A stretch of DNA of 39,911 bases from assembly GCA_020048915.1 (NCBI GenBank), contig JAIFLU010000290.1:1-39911 (forward strand), in the 5' to 3' direction. Shown in pieces: positions 8,786-17,250 of this stretch. The notes beneath the pieces were generated by a model. That model was not told the origin of the DNA. It was given only the letters and a program-made list of their open reading frames with translations, and made no database searches. Position numbers and translations under genes: made by a program. Source of the stretch: Bacteroidota bacterium. Its GTDB lineage: Bacteria; Bacteroidota; Bacteroidia; Bacteroidales; JAAUTT01. The first letter of the stretch is position 1. Every line of letters starts with the position of its first letter.

Positions 8786-9529
8786 CTATTTTTGGGTGGT
8801 ATCGGGTTGTTCAATAATGGTTGTTTCTTCTGGGTTGACTTCAGTTTTTTGATTCGGATTAAATAAATTTACTGCCGATTGAATTACCGCCACATAAAAA
8901 TTACTTTCGCGTGCCCTGAATAATTCAAAGGGGAGATCGCGGCTACCTAAAAATGGCCGCAGATTCCATGCAAGCTGAGAACTAACAAACGCGAATATAA
9001 ATACCCAGCTATAAAAAATCTTCATGCCAAGTTTGGGATAAATGTTTTTCTTTTCGCACGAAAAGGAAAGACCATCAATAATCGTTTTAATGGCAAAAAT
9101 ACCTGAAAAAGTGAAAATTGCTACGTGAAGTAACTTCAGAAAAGCATAGTTATCGCTTGTTATCATAAAGAAAACCACGATAGGGGCAAAGGACAATGCA
9201 ATGGTTGTGAATACAATAAAACCTGAAAGTATTATGTTTGCCATCTGAAAAATAGTCATGGTAGAACCAATCATGTATTGGATGACAAAAAGTGCCGGGA
9301 AGCAGACCATTATGGAAAGGAATATAAGAGAAGGGATTTTAACTCCTGTTACCAAGCTTTGTAGCACTCCGTTATAGCTTCCCATAACAATTCCATAAAT
9401 AAATGAGAATAGCAGAATATAAAGTACTTGTTTTAATACATACTTCCTGGAAAATTCCGAGTCGTTTAAAATCTCAAAATATTCATCGCTGTGATTAAAA
9501 ACATTGAAGATTGATGGATTAGTTTTCAT
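8786..9529 (-). CDS. Multi-pass membrane protein of unknown function
   Basis: The 247-residue product has a soluble N-terminus of about 30 residues, then five or six hydrophobic segments between roughly residues 31 and 185. A motif-like stretch, AWNLRPFLGSRDLPFELFRA, follows near residues 188-207. The Thr/Glu-rich C-terminal tail (about residues 220-247) is probably cytoplasmic. I recall similar proteins in Bacteroidota with this PFLGSRDLPFELFR signature but without a known function. It heads a short operon with the HTH gene at 8586. Confidence 0.7.
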   Translation of the reverse strand: MKTNPSIFNVFNHSDEYFEILNDSEFSRKYVLKQVLYILLFSFIYGIVMGSYNGVLQSLVTGVKIPSLIFLSIMVCFPALFVIQYMIGSTMTIFQMANIILSGFIVFTTIALSFAPIVVFFMITSDNYAFLKLLHVAIFTFSGIFAIKTIIDGLSFSCEKKNIYPKLGMKIFYSWVFIFAFVSSQLAWNLRPFLGSRDLPFELFRARESNFYVAVIQSAVNLFNPNQKTEVNPEETTIIEQPDTTQK

Positions 9530-9712
9530 ACCTAAATAATTTATTCGTTAAAATTAAATAGAACTGTAAATAGTTGTAAATAAAATACTTTAATGCATGT
9601 TTTTGATTGGGGCATTTATAATGGTTTCAATGTTATTTTATTGTATAAAAATAATATAATAATCAATAACAAACAATAACAAACAGTAATATATATTAAT
9701 AAAATATAAAAT

Positions 9713-9877
9713 ATGAGTATAATTCATGCTTTAAACCTTATTATTTTACTGGTTTTTGGACAGTTTGCAGGATACTTTTTATTCACAAGATCATTTTTTT
9801 ATTTTCGATATATCAAACAATACCTACTTTTACCGATTGATTGTTATAGAAGATTACTAATTATTGTTTATGGATGA
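9713..9877 (+). CDS. Possible 54-residue membrane protein coupled to the ABC exporter
   Basis: A short frame from ATG 9713 to TGA 9875-9877 encodes one strong hydrophobic segment (LNLIILLVFGQFAGYFLF), then an aromatic and basic stretch (TRSFFYFRYIKQYLLL), and a second weaker one (LLIIVYG). Its stop overlaps the exporter start: the bases ATGGATGA hold the exporter ATG (9870) and this TGA. That geometry is typical of translational coupling. I recognise no family. A chance frame in A+T-rich leader sequence is possible, but the uninterrupted membrane-like composition argues for a gene. Confidence 0.45.
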   Translation: MSIIHALNLIILLVFGQFAGYFLFTRSFFYFRYIKQYLLLPIDCYRRLLIIVYG

Positions 9878-11615
9878 ATTAAAAGACCGGAAAAGCAATA
9901 TAGGAGCTAAGCCTAACGTATTTAGCATACTAAAGCCTTATACCGGCATGGTTGTATTTCTTGTAATTTTTGCCTTAATAAGTAATGGCATTAACCTTTT
10001 GCTGCCAAAAATTATTGCCAATGGAATCGATTCTTTTTCGTTGGGTAAATTCGAGTTTAAATCAGTAGCATTGCAATTCCTGGTCGCTTCATTTGTAATT
10101 TTTCTGTTCACCTATTTGCAGAGCATTATTCAAACCTATTCTTCGGAACGTGTTGCCAGAGATATCCGAACCAGGCTGTCCGATAAAATTTCGCAACAAT
10201 CGTATTCCTATATTCTTAAAGCCAATCCGTCCAAACTTTTAACTAATTTAACATCTGATATCGATTCCCTTAAGATGTTTGTATCGCAGGCGGTTGTTAC
10301 AATTGTGTCGTCGGCATTTGTAATTATTGGGACCTGTATTTTGTTAATCCTTATAAATTGGAAACTGGCAATACCAATTATTGCTACCATTCCAATTATT
10401 GGAGGTACATTCTTTATTGTATTTCGAAAAGTAAAAGTGCTATTTAAGCGCAGCCGCGAGATCATCGACTGGCTAAATAAAGTGATAAACGAAAGCATTA
10501 TGGGGGCGGCGCTCATTCGGGTGATAAATTCGCAACAATCGGAGTATCACAAGTTTTTGTCGGCCAATACCGAAGCCAGAAATTTAGGACTTTCCATTTT
10601 ACGGCTTTTTGCAGCGCTGATCCCAATCATCACTTTTGTGGCAAACCTGGCCATGCTTGTTATTCTTGCTTTAGGCGGACATTTTGTTGTATCGGGAAGT
10701 ATGTCGCTGGGCGATTTTGCTGCGTTTAACAGTTACCTCTCCATTTTGATTTTCCCTATTTTAATGATAGGGTTTATGAGCAATGTAATAGCGCAAGCCT
10801 CTGCATCGTATTCGCGAATTGTAGAGGTTTTGGAAGCTCCCGAGCCTCAAATGGAAGGAATTATTAAGGCGCCGCTTCAGGGGAATATTGATATCCGAAA
10901 TGTTTCCTTAACATTTGATGAAAAGCCTATCCTGAAGGATATTAATCTATCGATAAAAGGAAAGAACAGAGTAGCTATTATTGGGCCAACAGCAGCGGGG
11001 AAGAGTCAATTACTCTATCTTCTCACCGATTTAATAAAACCAAATTCCGGAAATATTGAATTCGATGGAAAGAGTTTGGAAAGCTACAACCACGAATCGT
11101 TTCATAATCAGATAGGTTTTGTGTTTCAGGATAGTGTAATCTTCAATATGAGCCTGCGCGAAAATATTGCCTTCAACGACAAAGTAACGGATGAATCGCT
11201 CGAAAAAGCCATTGTAACTTCCGAATTAAACGATTTTATCGACTCACTTCCCGATAAACTGAATACCATAGTTTCGGAACGCGGAACCAGTCTGTCGGGT
11301 GGACAAAAACAGCGAATTATGCTGGCTAGGGCTCTGGCGCTAAACCCCAGGATTTTATTGCTGGACGATTTTACAGCGCGGGTAGACCGAAAAACAGAAA
11401 AGAAAATAATGTGTAACCTGGAAAACAATTATCCCGACCTAACGCTGATTGTAGTTACTCAGAAGGTAGCTCCGGTGAAGCATTTTGAGCAGATAATTTT
11501 ATTGATGGAAGGCGAAATTATTGCTCAGGGAACCCATAAAGAAATGCTAGACCACTGTCCGGAATACAACCAGATTTATAATTCACAAAGAAGTACGAGC
11601 CATTATGAACTATAA
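9870..11615 (+). CDS. ABC exporter half, subunit with degenerate ATP site
   Basis: A 581-residue half-transporter: a six-helix membrane domain (about residues 20-300) is fused to a nucleotide-binding domain. Walker A is GPTAAGKS (372-379) and the signature LSGGQ is intact (475-479). The catalytic Glu after Walker B is replaced by Asp500 (LLLDDFTARVD), and the H-loop His by Gln531 (VVTQKV). These changes mark the non-catalytic subunit of a heterodimeric exporter, as in TM287/288 or BmrCD. The partner follows with an 11-base overlap. I use ATG 9870; a TTG two codons upstream is less likely. The exported substrate is unknown (lipid, drug or peptide). Confidence 0.93.
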   Translation: MDELKDRKSNIGAKPNVFSILKPYTGMVVFLVIFALISNGINLLLPKIIANGIDSFSLGKFEFKSVALQFLVASFVIFLFTYLQSIIQTYSSERVARDIRTRLSDKISQQSYSYILKANPSKLLTNLTSDIDSLKMFVSQAVVTIVSSAFVIIGTCILLILINWKLAIPIIATIPIIGGTFFIVFRKVKVLFKRSREIIDWLNKVINESIMGAALIRVINSQQSEYHKFLSANTEARNLGLSILRLFAALIPIITFVANLAMLVILALGGHFVVSGSMSLGDFAAFNSYLSILIFPILMIGFMSNVIAQASASYSRIVEVLEAPEPQMEGIIKAPLQGNIDIRNVSLTFDEKPILKDINLSIKGKNRVAIIGPTAAGKSQLLYLLTDLIKPNSGNIEFDGKSLESYNHESFHNQIGFVFQDSVIFNMSLRENIAFNDKVTDESLEKAIVTSELNDFIDSLPDKLNTIVSERGTSLSGGQKQRIMLARALALNPRILLLDDFTARVDRKTEKKIMCNLENNYPDLTLIVVTQKVAPVKHFEQIILLMEGEIIAQGTHKEMLDHCPEYNQIYNSQRSTSHYEL

Positions 11616-13368
11616 TCTCAATTCGGTATCCGGAAAAGCGGAAGAAAAAAAATCGACACTGGCAGTTCTAAAGAAGCTATTGGGATTAATACGGGAGGAA
11701 AAACGCAACCTTATTTTTGCCTTTGCCGCTATTCTTGTTAATGCAGCGCTAAGTCTTCTGGGGCCATACCTTATTGGCCATACCATCGATACCTATATTC
11801 AAACGAAACAGTATCATGGTGTGCTCGTTTTCTCCAGTATTTTGCTGGTTATGTATATGGTTGCATTTGTGACCAATTATTTGCAAATGCAGTGGATGGG
11901 AGGGATTGGACAGCGTATGTTGTTCAGCCTTCGAAATGCAGTGTTTAATAAACTTCAGGAATTACCGGTCGATTTTTTCAATCAAAATAAGGCGGGAGAC
12001 TTAATTTCGAGAATAAACAACGATACCGATAAACTGAATCAATTTTTTTCGCAGTCGCTGATGCAATTCATCAGCAGCATTTTTACCATGCTGGGTGCCG
12101 CGATTTTCCTGATAAGTATCAACCCTGAATTAGGTTCGGCAGCGCTATTGCCTGCACTGGTAATCTGGATTTTCACCAGAGCTATTTCTCCCTGGGTTAA
12201 ATCGCGAAACGCAGCTAACCTGAAAAGTGTTGGAGGATTAAGTGCCGAAATTCAGGAAAGCCTTCAAAATTTCAAGGTGATAATTGCTTTTAACCGGCGC
12301 GATTATTTCAGAAAAAGATTCAACCAGGCCAATCAGAATAATTACGACACTGCCATTGGGGCAGGATTAGCCAATAATATTTTTACTCCCGTTTACGGAT
12401 TGTCTTCTAATATTGGTCAACTGATTGTGCTTGCCTTTGGGATTTATCTAATCTCTGCCGGAAGTTTTTCCATAGGATTGCTCATAGGTTTTTTAGCTTA
12501 TGTAAATAATTTTTACAATCCGTTGCGCCATTTGGCTGGTTTGTGGGCGAGCTTTCAGATTGCAATGGCTGGGTGGGACCGTATTTCACATATCCTTTCG
12601 CTCGAAACCAATTTGACAATAATCGATGACAAAACAAAGGAAACTACTTCATCCTATGTCTCTTTCCGGAACGTGTCGTTCAAATATCCGAATGGAAAAG
12701 AAGTATTGCATCATGTAAGTTTTGACCTGGAACGCGGAAAAACATATGCCTTTGTTGGCCCAACAGGAGGAGGTAAAACCACTACCGCATCTTTACTGGC
12801 CAGGCTTTACGATGCTACCAAAGGGGAAATTTTATTGGATGGACAAGATATCCGTTCTTATACCGCTAGAGAACGCAGCCACAAAATTGGATTTATCCTT
12901 CAGGAACCATTCTTATTTACTGGGACCATTCGCGATAATATTTTGTATGGAAACGAAGATTATCAAAATTTTACGAACGAAGAACTTGAACGTGTAATTG
13001 GTGAGGCTGGACTTGATAGTTTACTGGAACGCTTCGATAAAGGCTTAGATTCCCAGGTTCAGACTTCAGGCGATGGAATCAGCCTTGGTCAAAAACAGCT
13101 GATTGCATTTATGCGTGCTGTCCTGCGTAACCCCGAATTACTTATTCTCGACGAAGCCACAGCAAATATAGATACAGTTACCGAGCAATTGCTCGACAAT
13201 ATTTTACAGAAACTGCCAGCATCGACTACTCGCGTAATTATTGCCCACCGATTAAATACCATTGAGAATGCCGATGAAATTTATTTTGTAAATTCGGGCG
13301 AGGTAGTACGTGCAGGTTCGTTAGATGATGCTGTAAATTTGCTTTTGCATGGGAAAAGAGAAAGCTAG
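11605..13368 (+). CDS. ABC exporter half, catalytic subunit
   Basis: The 587-residue partner of the gene before it has the same layout of six membrane helices plus ATPase. Walker A is GPTGGGKT (385-392), Walker B ends in the catalytic Glu517 (LLILDEATANID), and the H-loop His548 is present (IIAHRLNT). Its signature is altered to ISLGQ (about 492-496) instead of LSGGQ. In the heterodimer this altered signature faces the degenerate Walker B of the first subunit, while the intact signature of the first subunit faces this Glu. One ATP site is thus active and one degenerate. The start ATG overlaps the end of the upstream gene. Confidence 0.94.
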   Translation: MNYNLNSVSGKAEEKKSTLAVLKKLLGLIREEKRNLIFAFAAILVNAALSLLGPYLIGHTIDTYIQTKQYHGVLVFSSILLVMYMVAFVTNYLQMQWMGGIGQRMLFSLRNAVFNKLQELPVDFFNQNKAGDLISRINNDTDKLNQFFSQSLMQFISSIFTMLGAAIFLISINPELGSAALLPALVIWIFTRAISPWVKSRNAANLKSVGGLSAEIQESLQNFKVIIAFNRRDYFRKRFNQANQNNYDTAIGAGLANNIFTPVYGLSSNIGQLIVLAFGIYLISAGSFSIGLLIGFLAYVNNFYNPLRHLAGLWASFQIAMAGWDRISHILSLETNLTIIDDKTKETTSSYVSFRNVSFKYPNGKEVLHHVSFDLERGKTYAFVGPTGGGKTTTASLLARLYDATKGEILLDGQDIRSYTARERSHKIGFILQEPFLFTGTIRDNILYGNEDYQNFTNEELERVIGEAGLDSLLERFDKGLDSQVQTSGDGISLGQKQLIAFMRAVLRNPELLILDEATANIDTVTEQLLDNILQKLPASTTRVIIAHRLNTIENADEIYFVNSGEVVRAGSLDDAVNLLLHGKRES

Positions 13369-13675
13369 GTCTTAGAAAATAATCGGCAATATATTCTTAA
13401 CTTTAAGATAGTGTTTAATTTAAATTGAACCCACTTCGGGGTTCCAGATTTCTCGTTTCGCTTGCCTCCGGTTTTACCGGAGGTTATTCATATTAAAGTC
13501 CTTCGGACTTTTGTTTGCTGAAAACCCTGAAAGGGTTAAATTTCAATAACCGTAGGTGTCAACCTACGGAAAATGAAACATATATTGCAGCAACCCTGAA
13601 GGGGTTGAATTTTTAAATACACTGGATAAATAAAATTTAAACAGTTTCTAAGATAGCGCTCATTCGGTTAAGATA
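13369..13675. repeat. Cluster of five small hairpins (REP-like intergenic repeats)
   Basis: The 307 bases hold no gene but five perfect small inverted repeats: CCTCCGG/CCGGAGG (13465-13483), AAAGTCC/GGACTTT (13495-13511), AACCC/GGGTT (13523-13537), CCGTAGGT/ACCTACGG (13550-13569) and AACCC/GGGTT (13592-13606). The two AACCC units are near-identical and end in GGGTTAAAT or GGGTTGAAT. Similar hairpins stand before the Y1 transposase at the right end of the window. The cluster lies between two plus-strand genes and may also act as terminator or mRNA stabiliser. Confidence 0.7.
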
Positions 13676-15031
13676 ATGTTTATGGTAAAATATACGTTGT
13701 TTCAAAAAGTAACCACTTCGATATTATTATTGGTTTTCTTTGGATTTTCCACATTCTCACAAACCAAAGCATTCAAATTGACCACCAATAAGGTCGATTT
13801 CGGTCGAATTGCATCCATTGCTTATCCTGCCAAAGTTATTGAATTCACAAACGCCGGAAAAGAAAAACTAGCCATCCTTTTGATTGAAAAAGGACCAAAT
13901 GTTAAGGTTAGCTTTGAACGGAAGTTTTATCAACCCGGAGAAAAAGGTAAGATTTCTGTTTATTACGATGTTAGGGAATTGGGGGAGATCAATGAGGAAA
14001 TAAAGATCTTTACGAATCTGGATACCGAACCCGAAACAGTTACTTTAAGCGGCACTTGCATTTCGGTACAGGAGTGCTTTCCCAATAGTAATAACCTGAA
14101 CCTTCGAAATATTCTGGTAGTCGATAAGAGTACGCAGAAGCCTGTTCCATTGGCTGCAATGACATTTATAAGAAACCACAACACCCGAAATCCGGTTGAG
14201 CTTAAAATGGATAAAAATGGTAAGGCTACCGAGGAACTTCCTATTGGGTTGTACAATATAAATGGAACTGTAAATGGGTATGAACCCTATGTCAACGAAA
14301 CGTTTATCCCTAAAACGCTTCCTTCGTTATTAATCGAACTCACTCCAAAGCAAATAATATCAGTAGTTCAGCCACCTGCTAATATTCCTGAGGTTAGCGA
14401 AGTTGCCGACACTTCTATTAAGCAACAAGTAACAATCACCTCTGCCGAATTGCCCGAAGATAAATATGCTGCCAATAACATAGTATTGTTGCTAGATGTT
14501 TCCAGTTCCATGCGAAGTCAGGGAAAATTTAGCCTTCTGCAACAATCGGTTAATAATTTGATACTGATCCTTCGCCCAATTGATTATGTCACGATTATAA
14601 CCTATGCAAGTGATTCAAAATTAGTTTTACCGGCTATTCCAGGAAGCGAAAAGGAAAAAATTACCGGCATCGTGCAGGACCTCATACCCAGTGGCTCAAC
14701 ACAAGGGGTAAAAGGCCTGAATACTGCCTATGATATGGCAACCAGCCAATATATAACTGCCGGAAACAACCAGATAATTCTGGCAACCGATGGAGAATTT
14801 TCTGAGAAGGGGGTTAAAGATGAATTCTATGAAAAACTCATATCCGATTATGCACAGAAAGGAATTAAACTATCCATTTTTGGATTTGGAGTAAACGAGC
14901 AGGCGATTGTCAGGATGAAAAAGATGGCAGTTTCGGGAAATGGCAGCTTTATCCAGGTTGAATCGGAGCGGTTTGTAAAATCTGTTTTAATAGATGAGGT
15001 GAAAGCCAAATCGTTTTTGAAGGAGAAGTAA
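13676..15031 (+). CDS. Secreted protein with VWA domain
   Basis: A hydrophobic signal-like segment (about residues 9-27, ending FSTFSQT) directs export. Residues 32-125 form an immunoglobulin-like domain of the DUF1573/ASPM type (FGRIASIAYPAKVIEFTNAG). Residues 140-220 resemble a carboxypeptidase-regulatory or PEGA-like beta fold. The C-terminal part is a von Willebrand factor A domain with its metal-ion motif DVSSS starting at Asp274, a central Thr/Gly loop (PSGSTQGVKGL) and ATDGEFS. It probably binds protein partners in the periplasm or at the surface. The ATG two codons downstream (13682) is an equal start candidate. No operon partner is seen. Confidence 0.82.
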   Translation: MFMVKYTLFQKVTTSILLLVFFGFSTFSQTKAFKLTTNKVDFGRIASIAYPAKVIEFTNAGKEKLAILLIEKGPNVKVSFERKFYQPGEKGKISVYYDVRELGEINEEIKIFTNLDTEPETVTLSGTCISVQECFPNSNNLNLRNILVVDKSTQKPVPLAAMTFIRNHNTRNPVELKMDKNGKATEELPIGLYNINGTVNGYEPYVNETFIPKTLPSLLIELTPKQIISVVQPPANIPEVSEVADTSIKQQVTITSAELPEDKYAANNIVLLLDVSSSMRSQGKFSLLQQSVNNLILILRPIDYVTIITYASDSKLVLPAIPGSEKEKITGIVQDLIPSGSTQGVKGLNTAYDMATSQYITAGNNQIILATDGEFSEKGVKDEFYEKLISDYAQKGIKLSIFGFGVNEQAIVRMKKMAVSGNGSFIQVESERFVKSVLIDEVKAKSFLKEK

Positions 15032-15044
15032 ACTAATGCATAAT

Positions 15045-15083
15045 AAAAAAGCGAAACCCAGGATTTCCTGAGCTTCGCTTTTT
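15045..15083. terminator. Bidirectional terminator
   Basis: AAAAAGCGAA (from 15045) pairs with TTCGCTTTTT (to 15083), with a second small AGGA/TCCT hairpin inside the loop. A-run and T-run flank the stem, so it can end both the VWA gene and the convergent leuS operon. Confidence 0.85.
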
Positions 15084-15102
15084 GTTTCTTTAATGTCGAT
15101 GT

Positions 15103-16362
15103 TTAAATCGGCTTAGCGCTAATTTTCATAAGCGAAGCAATCATCAGATCTCTTTTTTTCTGGAAATCGGGTAATAATATTTCTTTTACCGGCTCTACCG
15201 ATGGGGATTCAATTTTTAACGGGTCAACTGGAGCATTATTTGACCAGACCCTGAAATCGAGGTGAGGGCCAGTTGATAATCCAGAGCTTCCTACATACCC
15301 AATTACATCTCCCTGGTTTACCCTGGAACCTGATTTTAATCCTGGACCAAATCCTTTCAGGTGGAGGTATGCCGAGGTGTAGGTTGAGTTATGGCGAATT
15401 TTAACCATACGTCCTGCTCCTCCATGATAACTCATACTGATAATAGTTCCGTCGCCAATTGCTTGCACAGCAGTTCCGGAAGGAGCAGCATAGTCGATCC
15501 CATGGTGGGGGCGACGAATCTTCAGTACCGGGTGCAACCTGCTATTTGAAAACTTAGAGCTAATGCGCGAAAAACGAAGCGGCGCTTTTAAAAATGCACG
15601 GCGAAGGCTTTTGCCATCGGCATCAAAATAGCTCTCAACACTATCCTGGGTAAATGGGATAGCATAGTATTCCTGGCCATTATGGCGAAACCAGGCACAT
15701 TTTATTTTATCGATCCCAACAGAAACAGTGTCTACATAAGCCTCCTCATATATTACTTTAAAAGCATCGCCCTTTTGCAAGCCAAAGAAATCGATGTTCC
15801 AGGCATATAATTCGGAGAGTTGCAAGGCTACCAATGGGTTAATTCCCTGATCTTTAAGCGTACCCCATAAAGAGGAATTTATTTCACCATAAACCTGCAT
15901 TTGTTCTTTTCGGATGGATTTCGTTCCTCTAGAAATGTTTATGGAGTCCGAAAAATTTAGAAGAATATACTCGGTAGGAGTATGTTCATACACAAAGTAT
16001 TTCACTTTTTGGTCTTCTTTCGAACGAAAAACTGTAAAATGGTTTCCTGCGCGGAACTTACTCAAATCGAAAATACCATGGGCGGCCTTCGAAAGTTTAT
16101 TTATTAAATCGTACGAAATATCAAAATCTCCCAGTACATCCGAAAGAAATGCATTGCGCTTCACTTTTCCTTTTACCACGTCGAATGAATCAATCACGAG
16201 GCCATATTCTTTTTTTAAGTCTGGAATACTGGCAATAGTATTATTTATACTTACCTGATTCTGGTGTAATGTTTTGGACCTGCTTTCTAAAACTGTGTAA
16301 ATTGCGCTCGAGATAAGGACTAAGCAAATAGCAATAAGAAAAAATCGTACAAATTTTGTCAT
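15103..16362 (-). CDS. M23 family murein endopeptidase
   Basis: This is a membrane-anchored or exported peptidoglycan hydrolase (LytM/MepM type). It has an N-terminal hydrophobic segment (residues 5-22), an OapA/LysM-like middle region, and a C-terminal M23 domain from about residue 265. The first metal-ligand motif is HHGIDYAAP. The second motif reads GPHLDFRVW, where the usual HxH is HxD, so the third zinc ligand would be Asp. The gene is last in the leuS - yitT-like - peptidase operon, 15 bases after the previous stop. The terminator at 15045-15083 follows. Cross-link cleavage during wall growth is the likely role. Confidence 0.88.
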   Translation of the reverse strand: MTKFVRFFLIAICLVLISSAIYTVLESRSKTLHQNQVSINNTIASIPDLKKEYGLVIDSFDVVKGKVKRNAFLSDVLGDFDISYDLINKLSKAAHGIFDLSKFRAGNHFTVFRSKEDQKVKYFVYEHTPTEYILLNFSDSINISRGTKSIRKEQMQVYGEINSSLWGTLKDQGINPLVALQLSELYAWNIDFFGLQKGDAFKVIYEEAYVDTVSVGIDKIKCAWFRHNGQEYYAIPFTQDSVESYFDADGKSLRRAFLKAPLRFSRISSKFSNSRLHPVLKIRRPHHGIDYAAPSGTAVQAIGDGTIISMSYHGGAGRMVKIRHNSTYTSAYLHLKGFGPGLKSGSRVNQGDVIGYVGSSGLSTGPHLDFRVWSNNAPVDPLKIESPSVEPVKEILLPDFQKKRDLMIASLMKISAKPI

Positions 16363-16377
16363 ATCGTTTATTTTGGA

Positions 16378-17244
16378 TTAAGATTTAATTCGTTCAAATC
16401 CCTGGCCAAATACTCCCATAACACTTCCCATGGAAATAAAAGCTTGAGGGTCTTCCTGTTTAATAATTCTCATCAGGTCGGCCGATTCGTTTTTTCGCAT
16501 AACAATCATTAATACCTGGGTTTTTTCTTTCGAATACCAGCCTTGTCCGTCGAGCAAGGTTACACCACGGCGAAGTTCCGACGAAATACGCTGGGCAATC
16601 GGCTCGTACCTTTTCGAGAATACAAAAACCTGGTATGCCTGTCGCGATCCTGAAAGCACAAAGTCAATAGCATAGGAGGTTAACGCCAATGTTACAATCC
16701 CATATACAATGCGCTCGATAGAATGAAACAGGAGATATGACGAAGCGATAATGAAAACATCGGTATACATTACCAACTTGCCGGGACTAATATTTTTGTA
16801 TTTATTAATCACCATAACAATAATATCGGTACCGCCTGAGGAGCCACCCTGTGAGAAAACGATCCCGATCCCGGCACCACCCAAAATTCCACCAATAACA
16901 GTGGCCATAAACAAATCGGTAACAACCGGTTTGGTAATTAATGGCTGGAGCACGGTAAACAGCAAGGTCATAACCAATACGCCATAAACCGTGCGAATCC
17001 CAAATTTAAGGCCCAGGACTTTTATGGCTCCCAGAACTAAAACGGAGTTTATGAGGAGATACGTTATTCCAACCGGGAATTTTGTTGCAAAGAAAATTAG
17101 CGAGGCAATACCACTTACCCCTCCTCCAACAATTTCGTTTGGAATAAGAAAAGCTGTCCAGGCCAAAACATATAAAAATAGCCCAAAGGCTATAATTATG
17201 TGGGATTTGATTATTCCAAAAATTTTCTTTTTCCTTGATTCCAT
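16378..17244 (-). CDS. YitT family membrane protein
   Basis: A 288-residue protein of the YitT family: an N-terminal membrane domain (DUF161) with five to six helices, containing FLIPNEIVGGGVSGIASLI and the glycine-rich SQGGSSGGTDIIVMV. A soluble C-terminal DUF2179 domain starts near residue 210 (GVTLLDGQGWYSKEKTQVLM). The function of the family is not settled; transport is often assumed. The gene starts 6 bases after leuS stops and is clearly cotranscribed with it. Confidence 0.92.
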   Translation of the reverse strand: MESRKKKIFGIIKSHIIIAFGLFLYVLAWTAFLIPNEIVGGGVSGIASLIFFATKFPVGITYLLINSVLVLGAIKVLGLKFGIRTVYGVLVMTLLFTVLQPLITKPVVTDLFMATVIGGILGGAGIGIVFSQGGSSGGTDIIVMVINKYKNISPGKLVMYTDVFIIASSYLLFHSIERIVYGIVTLALTSYAIDFVLSGSRQAYQVFVFSKRYEPIAQRISSELRRGVTLLDGQGWYSKEKTQVLMIVMRKNESADLMRIIKQEDPQAFISMGSVMGVFGQGFERIKS

Positions 17245-17250
17245 GCAGCG

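Noticed and set aside
9664-9683. CAATAACAAA repeated twice upstream of the small ORF at 9713
   Set aside because: Only two copies in a simple A+T-rich context, with no matching site elsewhere; too little to call an operator.
13465-13606. CRISPR array
   Set aside because: The short repeats are different hairpins with no constant repeat-spacer period, and no cas gene is present in the window.
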